29,836 bases of DNA from a virus: positions 1 to 29,836 of the IMG/VR virus record IMGVR_UViG_3300005588_000078, one strand, 5' to 3'. The translations under genes and the position numbers were made by a program. Below the pieces are notes generated by a model. That model ran no database searches, was not told the origin of the DNA, and was given only the letters and a program-made list of their open reading frames with translations. Below, one piece after another: positions 12,666-18,435 of the stretch. Positions within the stretch are counted from its first letter, which is position 1. Each line of letters starts with the position of its first letter.

Positions 12666-12963
12666 CGACCGCGTGCGCATCGTCGAGCAGCCTGACGGCG
12701 GGTGGCTCGTCTCCATGGTGCTCGACCCCGCGGGCGAGCCCGTCTGCGGCGGCTATCACCGCGACCTCGAGACGGCCGAGGCGGAAGCCGAGCGGGCCGA
12801 GGCGAGGGTGAGCGCATGGCGGCAGACGCACCTCGCGCGCTGGTCGGCGGCGCTGCGGGACGCGGATGACGCGATTCACGGGACGTGGCCGGGGGAGCGC
12901 TACGGGCTGGGCGAGATCATCCAGCTCGCTGGCGAGATGATGCGGGGGCGCCATGCGGAATGA
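12658..12963 (+). CDS. Small protein, paralogue of the 2371 gene
   Basis: A 101-residue protein whose first 50 residues match the 65-residue product of 2371-2568: VRIVE..GGWLVSMVLDP and GEPVCGGYHR against VRVVS..DGWLVQAVLDP and GEPVCGGFHR. It adds a helical tail (ETAEAEAERAEARV, then IIQLAGEMM). It represents a duplication within the phage of a strand-rich domain of unknown role. Starts in the third GATGAGTGACGA copy. Confidence 0.65.
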   Translation: MSDDRVRIVEQPDGGWLVSMVLDPAGEPVCGGYHRDLETAEAEAERAEARVSAWRQTHLARWSAALRDADDAIHGTWPGERYGLGEIIQLAGEMMRGRHAE

Positions 12964-13555
12964 GCGCTCAGCGGTCGCCGTCGGGTTCTGGGCCGCGCCG
13001 TTCGGGGCTCCCAGCAGGGACGTGGTCTTCCCGCTCCCCAACGTGAGGGCTACGCGCGAGGAAAAAATCGCCATCGCCGCGGACCTCGCGCGCCGCTTCC
13101 TGCGTTGGGCCGACGAGGGCGTCTTCTCGCGCCCCATCGCTCACGCCCTTCGCGCGGTCACCGCCGACATCGACGGATGCGACCTGACGCGCAACCTGCC
13201 CGACCTCCACGCTCACCCCCAGCCCCTCGACCTCGAGGCGGACGACGGTGACGTCGTGAGCCCCGCAGCGGAAGCACCGAGCAGGCACCCGGTCGGCCTC
13301 GGCGGACCAGCCGCAGCGGCAGAGGACGGCGAGGATGGGCACGGGGACAGCGTGGCACGGTTTGCGGCGTTCGTCCGCGAGCTGAGTGACGAGGCCCTCA
13401 GGGTCTCGCTGGAGTACGCGGAGTGCGAGCGCGCGTGCCCGGCCGAGGTGGTCGACATGCACGGCAGTTGGGCCGAGTTGCGGTGCCTGTGTGCCGCACC
13501 CGACGGCGACGACCCGTCCGGGCTTCTTGTCATCGAGCCGTGGGGTGCCGAATGA
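12953..13555 (+). CDS. Hypothetical protein with low-complexity middle
   Basis: A 200-residue protein, ATG 12953, overlapping the previous gene by 11 bases. The N-terminal part looks like a real helical domain (TREEKIAIAADLARRFLRW, about 34-52). The C-terminal part (RFAAFVRELSDEALRVSL, then AECERACPAEVV) is also natural. The middle (about 90-130) is Ala/Gly/Glu/Pro-rich and disorder-like. The opposite strand of that middle reads as a zinc ribbon, so a local rearrangement or overlapping gene is possible. A second start at GTG 13352 could make the C-terminal part alone. Confidence 0.5.
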   Translation: MRNERSAVAVGFWAAPFGAPSRDVVFPLPNVRATREEKIAIAADLARRFLRWADEGVFSRPIAHALRAVTADIDGCDLTRNLPDLHAHPQPLDLEADDGDVVSPAAEAPSRHPVGLGGPAAAAEDGEDGHGDSVARFAAFVRELSDEALRVSLEYAECERACPAEVVDMHGSWAELRCLCAAPDGDDPSGLLVIEPWGAE

Positions 13556-14331
13556 GCCAGCCGAAGATCCACCGCTGGGACGCCGACCTCGCAGGCGGCC
13601 TGGTCCGTGCGCTCTGCGGCCACATGCCGGCCGCCCACATGGCCCGCGGTCCCGAGCGCCAGGACGAGGTGACGTGCAAGGCGTGCCTGCGCAAGCTGGC
13701 CGCCGTCCCGTTCGCGCCTGGCGATCTGCAGCGCGACGAGCCATGGGTCGCCCCCGATCCCAAACCCGTCGACCCCGACCGCGTGGTCTGGGCGGACCTG
13801 CCCGCCCGCGTCCGGCGCCTGGCCGACGCGCCCAACCAGAGCCGCAGCCGGGGCCGCATGTGGAGCTCGCCCGAGGACGCGGCGCGCTTCGTCGCGGCGC
13901 TGCGTGCGGACGGCTACTCGGCGGGGTCGGCGAGCGGTGCGGTCGAGCGCATCGGTCAGGCCGGCACACGGGTGCAGACCTCGGGGCGCGCCGAGAACCG
14001 CAGCACGCAGCAGGCCGGCGCGGTCGCGGACGTCGAGGTCGCGGTGAAGCGAGCCACGGCTCGCCTGCGGCTGCCCGAGGGCGTGAGCGTGGAGCTCGCG
14101 CTGCGGGTGTGGCGGGACGCCAGGGTCGGCCGCCCGCTGACGGCTCCAGAGTGGGCCGGGCGAACGAGGGAGGAGCGCACACACTTCGTCGTGGACGACA
14201 CAGCGACGGTGGCGGGGCGCTACGGGCTCGACGCGGGGCTCGTGACGGCGGTCGCGCTCGAGGTGCACCGCGCACTGTACGCGGAGATGCGAGACCGGGG
14301 CTTGTGCCCTGGGGGAGGAGTGAGGACGTGA
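13552..14331 (+). CDS. Hypothetical protein with N-terminal CxxC motif
   Basis: A 259-residue protein. Residues 20-45 contain CGHMPAAH and CKACLRKL, a plausible zinc site. The rest is helical, with FVAALRADGYSAGSASGAVER at about 104-124, which resembles a short DNA-binding or oligomerisation helix pair. No family recognised. It overlaps the next GTG start by 4 bases. Confidence 0.55.
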   Translation: MSQPKIHRWDADLAGGLVRALCGHMPAAHMARGPERQDEVTCKACLRKLAAVPFAPGDLQRDEPWVAPDPKPVDPDRVVWADLPARVRRLADAPNQSRSRGRMWSSPEDAARFVAALRADGYSAGSASGAVERIGQAGTRVQTSGRAENRSTQQAGAVADVEVAVKRATARLRLPEGVSVELALRVWRDARVGRPLTAPEWAGRTREERTHFVVDDTATVAGRYGLDAGLVTAVALEVHRALYAEMRDRGLCPGGGVRT

Positions 14332-14813
14332 GCAAGGCAATCAAGGTGGGCGACGTGGTGCGCCTAAGGAGCGGTGGGCCCGAGATGGTGGTCGACGTGG
14401 TGCGTGACGAAGCCATTGGGTGCAGCTGGTTTCCGAGCGTGGACAACGGCCGCGAGACGATGTTCGAGCGACAGCCCGAGTCAGCGCGGTTTCACGTCAA
14501 CGCCCTCAGCGTCGTGAAGGCGGCCAAGACGGAGAGCAGTGGCACCGTCTTCATCAACTGCAACGCGCCGCCCTACACGCTGCTGATCGTGGGCATGGAT
14601 CTGGCCGACTGCGCCGAGGCGACGATCCCCACGGACGTGCCCAGCCGTCGCGAGACGGTGCGCGCCACGATTGGCGAGCCGCTGACCGGGCGACCGGTGG
14701 ACCGCGTGCTCCACGGGCCGCGGCTCCAGGCGCTGCTCGACCAGGACACGGACGAGGTGCAGCGCGCCCACAACTGGCACCGCGACGTGGTGCTGACGCG
14801 GGTGAAGCCGTGA
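14328..14813 (+). CDS. DUF2158-like N-terminus, unknown C-terminus
   Basis: A 161-residue protein. Residues 4-35 read KAIKVGDVVRLRSGGPEMVV followed by CSWF, the signature of the DUF2158 (YodC-like) family, small SH3-like proteins of unknown role. About 100 further residues follow that the family lacks, with NCNAPPYTLLIVGMDL near residue 80. SD GGGGGAGGAG (14311-14320) precedes the GTG start. Confidence 0.65.
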   Translation: MSKAIKVGDVVRLRSGGPEMVVDVVRDEAIGCSWFPSVDNGRETMFERQPESARFHVNALSVVKAAKTESSGTVFINCNAPPYTLLIVGMDLADCAEATIPTDVPSRRETVRATIGEPLTGRPVDRVLHGPRLQALLDQDTDEVQRAHNWHRDVVLTRVKP

Positions 14814-15121
14814 GCGGTGAGGCGAAGGCCCCGAGCATCTTCGACGACCTGCTGACGCCGCCGAAGCGCGCGCAGGCGGTGTTCGTAGCGAACATGGGCA
14901 TCCGGCCAGGCGCGATCGCGTTCCTGCGCCGCACGCCGGACGGCGCCGAGCTCATCATGACCAGCGGCCACCGGCACGAGCTGGCAATGGACGAGGGCGC
15001 CTTCGTTCTTCTCGCCGCCGGGTGGTGGGCCGCTGAGACCGGCACCTCGCTCCCCGAGGCCGGCAAGGTCGTGCATGACGCCATGGAGGCGTACGAGGCG
15101 GTCATGCGAGGCGAGTCGTGA
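14810..15121 (+). CDS. Hypothetical protein
   Basis: A 103-residue protein at GTG 14810 (GTGA overlap). It reads AFLRRTPDGAELIMTSGHRH followed by a hydrophobic FVLLAAGWWAAE that may be a buried helix. No family recognised. Confidence 0.55.
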   Translation: MSGEAKAPSIFDDLLTPPKRAQAVFVANMGIRPGAIAFLRRTPDGAELIMTSGHRHELAMDEGAFVLLAAGWWAAETGTSLPEAGKVVHDAMEAYEAVMRGES

Positions 15122-15318
15122 CCGTCCGCGAACTCATCGAGGCCCTGTCCGACTTTGACCCCGACGCGCTGGTGGTCACCCCGAACGAGGCCGGCGCCGC
15201 CAGCGAAATAGCCTGCGCACGGGTCGGCACCTACCACCCGCACGACTGGTGCGTCTTCGTCCCCGAGGGACGCGATCCGGCGGGCGACCCGGCCGTCCCT
15301 GCGGTGGAGTTGGCATGA
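15118..15318 (+). CDS. Small phage protein (TVRELIEALSDFDPDA type)
   Basis: A 66-residue protein, GTG 15118. The opening TVRELIEALSDFDPDALVV is a recurring start of small phage proteins of unknown function. The remainder is acidic and Pro/Ala-rich. Coupled to both neighbours by 4-base overlaps. Confidence 0.6.
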   Translation: MTVRELIEALSDFDPDALVVTPNEAGAASEIACARVGTYHPHDWCVFVPEGRDPAGDPAVPAVELA

Positions 15319-15506
15319 CCAACACCACCAAGTTGCGCCGCGTCGCCGATGAGGAGCCGCTCGGCACCGTGGTCGAGGTCCGCGACGACGGCACCGTGCG
15401 CATCGCCATGAGCTTCGCGCAGGCGCGCCGAGCCATGGAGGCTGGCATCGAGTTGACCGGACCGTGGGCCGCCATCGCGTGGTTCCTCGGCAAGGAGGGC
15501 ACGTGA
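15315..15506 (+). CDS. Small hypothetical protein
   Basis: A 63-residue protein, ATG 15315 (ATGA overlap; upstream GGTGGAG). Predicted strands (VVEVRDDGTVRIAM) then helices (FAQARRAMEAGI, AAIAWFLG). No family recognised. Confidence 0.55.
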   Translation: MTNTTKLRRVADEEPLGTVVEVRDDGTVRIAMSFAQARRAMEAGIELTGPWAAIAWFLGKEGT

Positions 15507-15912
15507 CCACCCCCGACGAGTTCCGCCGCGTCTTCCGCGCAGCCTGCGCGGGCGAGCTGCCGCTCACCCTCGGTGAGGACCCGGACCGCTACTGCGGCGT
15601 CGTCGACTACGAGGTGGCCGGCTGGCGCTTCGGCGTCTTCTGGGACTGCGGCGACTGGGACTACATCGACTACGTGACGACGCCCGAGGGCCGCCGTTAT
15701 GAGCTGTGGGACGAGCCGCACCACGGACTCGGTGGGCCCGACGAGTGGGGCGAGCTGGTGGACCTGTGGCCCGAGTGCGACGAGGCGACCGAGGCGCCAA
15801 CGCGGTCGTGCGCAGCTGGCCGTTTGGCGACGGGTCCCGCGAGCCGGCGCCGTGCAACTGCAGCTGGAAGCCCACGGCGCCGTCCGACCTCAACGAGCGA
15901 GGCGAGTCGTGA
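15503..15912 (+). pseudogene. Frameshifted gene of unknown function
   Basis: Starting at GTG 15503 the frame encodes a natural acidic, Trp-rich protein up to about 15795 (WRFGVFWDCGDWDYIDYV, ending LWPECDEATEA). After that it turns into Arg/Ser/Thr/Pro-rich text typical of a wrong frame and would run to 16003 through the next gene. The -1 frame continues naturally (VVRSWPFGDG, then CNCSWKP) and stops at 15912 in the usual GTGA overlap with a downstream GTG at 15909. The break lies at about 15790-15810. No slippery heptamer is visible, so a one-base loss or sequence error is more likely than programmed shifting. Confidence 0.55.
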
Positions 15913-15989
15913 CCGTTCTCGACCGACTCATGGTCGCCCTGTTCGTGTTCCACGCGCTGCGACCCCGACCCACACAAGGAGCCAAGCAG

Positions 15990-16256
15990 ATGACCGAAGA
16001 TGAGACGTGGCAGCGCCTGACCCACATGAGCGACGCCGAGTGCATGGCGCTGCTCGAATGGGTGATCGCACCGTGGACGCCAGTGCCCGACCGGCTCGAC
16101 GTGTTCAGCGCGTCGACTGGGCGACACGCTACGAGCGACACGACCGACCCCATGATCCGCTGGGAGAGCGGCGAGGCTATCCACGCGGACATCGAGCGGC
16201 TGTTGAACGAGCGGCTGTCGGTGGACTTCCTCGACTCGCGGGAGCGCAAGCGGTGA
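15990..16256 (+). CDS. Hypothetical protein, two possible starts
   Basis: An 88-residue protein from ATG 15990, chosen because AAGGAG (15976-15981) lies 8 bases upstream. The same frame is open from GTG 15909, which overlaps the previous stop (GTGA). That longer form adds 27 residues with a hydrophobic stretch (LMVALFVFHAL). The two starts could make a membrane-linked and a soluble form. The body is acidic and helical (TWQRLTHMSDAECMALLEWV). No family recognised. Confidence 0.55.
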   Translation: MTEDETWQRLTHMSDAECMALLEWVIAPWTPVPDRLDVFSASTGRHATSDTTDPMIRWESGEAIHADIERLLNERLSVDFLDSRERKR

Positions 16257-16531
16257 CCCCCCTCGCACTCCTCCACCTCGCCACCGGCACCGCGCCGACC
16301 GAGCTCGAGCGCGACGAGCAGGTCGCGCTGGCGTGGTCGCTGGCTGAGGAGCTGACGAGCGTTGGCCTGTGGGACGCGTACGAGCGGCTCCGTCGGACCA
16401 TGCCGCGAGGCGTCGGGGTCATGGGCTGCGTGGCGCTGGGCACGCTCGCGCTGGCCGCACGGCAGGCGTACCGGGCCGGCGACCGGGAGCGCGTCGCGGC
16501 GTGCTTTGGGGTGAGGGGGCGGGGGTGGTGA
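16253..16531 (+). CDS. Hypothetical helical protein
   Basis: A 92-residue protein at GTG 16253 (GTGA overlap). It is all-helical with a hydrophobic segment GVGVMGCVALGTLALAARQA (about 54-73) that could be a membrane helix or a buried core. No family recognised. Confidence 0.5.
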   Translation: MTPLALLHLATGTAPTELERDEQVALAWSLAEELTSVGLWDAYERLRRTMPRGVGVMGCVALGTLALAARQAYRAGDRERVAACFGVRGRGW

Positions 16532-16968
16532 GCGTGGGCGACAACATCGCCGCGGCGCGGGTTGCTCGCGGAATGAGCCGCGCCGATCTGGCGCGAGCAA
16601 TCGGGGTGAAGTACCCGAGTGTCTGGCGATACGAGAACGGCAAGAGCACTCCGCGGGCGCCCACCCTGTTCCGAATCGCGGAAGCGCTTGGCACGACCGT
16701 CGCCGGCCTCATGAGCGACGAAGGCGCGAGCCACCTCGTCGGCTCACTCTGCCACCGATGCGACGGGTGGGGTGTTATGGGTGAGGGCGACCCGGCGCAC
16801 GACTTGCCGCCCGAGCCCTCGCGCTGGGAGGTGCAGTTCGAGGACTCGATGGGCGAGCTGGGCTGGTGGCAGTTCCCGGACTTCGAGAGCGCCAAGGAGT
16901 GGGCCGACGAGATCGAGGGCGCGCGGCTCTACCGGCTTCGCCCGGTGCGCTGGAGAGACGACCCCTAA
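16528..16968 (+). CDS. XRE-family HTH protein with extra C-terminal domain
   Basis: A 146-residue protein at GTG 16528. Residues 4-62 form a full XRE domain: IAAARVARGMSRADLARAIG, then VKYPSVWRYENGKSTPRAPT and the closing FRIAEALGTTVAGLM. After a CHRCDGWG knuckle (about 73-80) follows a Trp-rich strand/helix segment (FESAKEWADEIEGARLYRL), which resembles small phage proteins of the GWL type. It may control the genes around the accessory/virion boundary (inference). It ends the run of overlapping genes. Confidence 0.75.
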   Translation: MSVGDNIAAARVARGMSRADLARAIGVKYPSVWRYENGKSTPRAPTLFRIAEALGTTVAGLMSDEGASHLVGSLCHRCDGWGVMGEGDPAHDLPPEPSRWEVQFEDSMGELGWWQFPDFESAKEWADEIEGARLYRLRPVRWRDDP

Positions 16969-16977
16969 AACGCGAAA

Positions 16978-16997
16978 CGCCCCACCGAAGTGAGGCG
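16978..16997 (+). terminator. Hairpin after the XRE gene
   Basis: CGCC-C-CAC-CGAA-GTG-A-GGCG forms a 7-pair stem with one mismatch and a tetraloop, 9 bases after the XRE stop. No T run follows, so an RNA-stabilising hairpin is as likely as a terminator. Confidence 0.35.
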
Positions 16998-17048
16998 CAG
17001 CGGTCCTGCCAGAACGCGGTCAGAGTAGCACGGACGAAAGGGGGCGCC

Positions 17049-17282
17049 ATGGGCGCGGCAGAAGACATGGGCATCGAGACGGCACACCTAAGCGTGGCGA
17101 AGGTGGCGAAGCACCTCGGCAGGTCCAAGAAGCAGATCCGGCGGTGGATCGACCGCGGCCTGTTCCCGAACGCGTGGCGCCCGCCCGGTGGTCAGTGGAG
17201 CATTCCGCGCACCGACGTCGAGGCGCTGACGAAAAAGTTCGCGGCGCGAACGCCGGGACAAGGGGGGACAAACGCGGAATAG
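17049..17282 (+). CDS. MerR/excisionase-like HTH protein
   Basis: A 77-residue protein. SVAKVAKHLGRSKKQIRRWI followed by DRGLFPNAWRPPGGQW and IPRTDVEAL is the winged HTH_17 fold of excisionases and AlpA-like regulators. No integrase lies nearby. It stands alone directly before the control region that precedes the packaging genes, so it may be a late-gene activator rather than an excisionase (inference). ATG 17049 follows an AAAGGGGG tract. Confidence 0.75.
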   Translation: MGAAEDMGIETAHLSVAKVAKHLGRSKKQIRRWIDRGLFPNAWRPPGGQWSIPRTDVEALTKKFAARTPGQGGTNAE

Positions 17283-17299
17283 AGTCCACCGCACCGACC

Positions 17300-17328
17300 T
17301 GGACAACTCGGTCTTGGCCTTGAATAGT
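17300..17328 (+). promoter_or_regulatory. Candidate late promoter
   Basis: TGGACA (17300-17305), a 17-base spacer and AATAGT (17323-17328) form the best sigma70-like pair of the 234-base gap before the packaging genes. The match is moderate; a phage activator may be needed. Confidence 0.3.
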
Positions 17329-17369
17329 GTTCCCAATGGTGAAGTTCGCCCAGACGCGGACCACCCCAC

Positions 17370-17396
17370 AAGCCTCGGCCTCGGTCGGGGCTTTCG
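17370..17396 (+). terminator. Intrinsic-terminator-like hairpin in the late leader
   Basis: AAGCCTCGGCC and GGTCGGGGCTT pair over 9-11 positions with two wobbles, followed by TCG. It lies between the candidate late promoter and the first late gene, so transcription must read through it. Confidence 0.45.
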
Positions 17397-17412
17397 CCGT
17401 TGAGATGCGAGA

Positions 17413-17440
17413 GCCTCACCGGCAGCGCTACCAGTGAGGC
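17413..17440 (+). other. Second hairpin in the late leader
   Basis: GCCTCAC (17413-17419) pairs perfectly with GTGAGGC (17434-17440) around a 14-base loop that itself contains AGCGCT. It could be part of an antitermination or attenuation leader or a protein-binding site. The rest of 17283-17516 shows no gene. Confidence 0.45.
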
Positions 17441-17516
17441 CCTCTGCGCCCCGCCTTGCGGCGTTGGATGTAGGCGGTGCCCGCAGCGTAGCGCGCCACA
17501 CTCAGCCCAGCCACCC

Positions 17517-17720
17517 ATGCTCACCTTCGACCACTTCGACGACGAGCGGTGGCAGAAGGCCCGAGCCATGGCCGCCGCTCACCGCGACATGCTCGACGTG
17601 CCGACCAGCGCTGCGCTCTACGCCAGCGGCGACCGCATCGACTACGTGGTGCGCAAAGGCGACGAGGCGCGGCTGCAACTGCACCTACTGGCCAGCGGCG
17701 GGGAGTGGGCCGAAGCATGA
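17517..17720 (+). CDS. Small hypothetical protein, first of the late genes
   Basis: A 67-residue protein, ATG 17517, without a clear SD. FDDERWQKARAMAAAHRDML is helical and followed by a strand segment (RIDYVVRKGDEARLQLHLL). No family recognised. It overlaps the next gene by ATGA. Confidence 0.55.
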   Translation: MLTFDHFDDERWQKARAMAAAHRDMLDVPTSAALYASGDRIDYVVRKGDEARLQLHLLASGGEWAEA

Positions 17721-17872
17721 AGCGCTGCGACACCGAGGGCTGCGACCAGCCGACCGAGCACCGCTGGTGCCCTGAGTGCTGGCTGGCGTTCGAGGACTTC
17801 GTTCGCGACCAGGCGGACGAGCCCGACGCGGCGCTTGCGTTCGCGACGCTCGACGACGAGGGCGAGCGGTGA
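17717..17872 (+). CDS. 51-residue zinc-binding mini-protein
   Basis: ATG 17717. CDTEGC and CPEC, 9-10 residues apart (KRCDTEGCDQPTEHRWCPEC), form a compact zinc knuckle, followed by an acidic tail. It lies directly before terS and overlaps it by 4 bases. Function unknown. Confidence 0.6.
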   Translation: MKRCDTEGCDQPTEHRWCPECWLAFEDFVRDQADEPDAALAFATLDDEGER

Positions 17873-18435
17873 GCGACGAGGACGCCAAGGAGGCGCCCGC
17901 CATCGCGAGCAAGTTCACGCCGGAGCTGGAGGCACGCATCCTTGCGCGCGTCCGTGAGGGCAACGACCTCATGATCGCGTGCCTCGCCGAGGGCGTGCCG
18001 AAGTGGCTCTACAAGGAGTGGCTGTCGGCCGCCCGCAACCCCGACGGCCGCCGCGCCAAGGAGCGCCCGAAGTTGCGGGAGCAGCTGGTCGCATGGCTCG
18101 AGAAGGTCGACCAGCATTACGCGCTCTTCGAGGCCGACTCCGTTCGCAGCCTGAACAACCCGCCGGAAAGCTGGTTCGACGCTCGGGGCCGCCTCGACAA
18201 GGGGCACATCAACCGCCTGACGTGGCTGCTGGAGCGCGTGCGACGGCAGCGCTTCGGACTGCGCGTGACCATCGATGACCTCCGCGACGAAGCCAGCAAG
18301 CGGGTCCTCGACCGGCTTCGTGAGGGGCTCGATCCGTCAACACTCGCGGTCGTCCTGGGAGTCCTCGATCCAGAGGGCAGCGAGGGCGGTGAAGGCGGGG
18401 GCGTCGACGGCGACGATTCCCTCCCTCTGTGCTGA
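17869..18435 (+). CDS. terS: Terminase small subunit (putative)
   Basis: This 188-residue protein starts at GTG 17869. Residues 15-50 form a helix-turn-helix, ELEARILARVREGNDLMIAC followed by LAEGVPKWLYKEWL, as in DNA-recognising terminase small subunits. The second half is helical (LLERVRRQRFGLRVTIDDL) and could form the ring. A flexible Gly/Glu/Asp tail closes the protein. The assignment rests on this layout and on the following terL gene, which it overlaps by 47 bases. Confidence 0.7.
   Translation: MSDEDAKEAPAIASKFTPELEARILARVREGNDLMIACLAEGVPKWLYKEWLSAARNPDGRRAKERPKLREQLVAWLEKVDQHYALFEADSVRSLNNPPESWFDARGRLDKGHINRLTWLLERVRRQRFGLRVTIDDLRDEASKRVLDRLREGLDPSTLAVVLGVLDPEGSEGGEGGGVDGDDSLPLC

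Larger units (their letters stand above)
12157..12668 (+). repeat. Three copies of GATGAGTGACGA at gene starts
   Basis: The 12-mer GATGAGTGACGA occurs at 12157-12168, 12380-12391 and 12657-12668. Each copy forms the start (MSD) of one of three successive genes and the stop of the one before it or lies next to it. The three proteins are not obviously related after these codons. Confidence 0.7.

Noticed and set aside
12968-14446. Very long minus-strand open frame opposite the accessory genes
   Set aside because: The plus strand there holds a chain of genes with correct overlaps and SD sites. The minus product is mostly Arg/Pro/Ala-rich shadow. Only the short zinc-ribbon part was kept as a finding.
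15503-15912. Programmed -1 frameshift in the small accessory gene
   Set aside because: No slippery heptamer or homopolymer was seen at the switch, unlike the G5 run in the portal gene, so a mutation or sequence error was preferred.
17049-17282. Excisionase paired with an integrase
   Set aside because: The HTH_17 fold is compatible, but no tyrosine or serine recombinase gene exists in the window, so the name excisionase is not claimed.
17400-17450. tRNA-like or attachment-site hairpin in the late leader
   Set aside because: One perfect stem is present but no cloverleaf, T-loop consensus or CCA end, and no integrase lies nearby.
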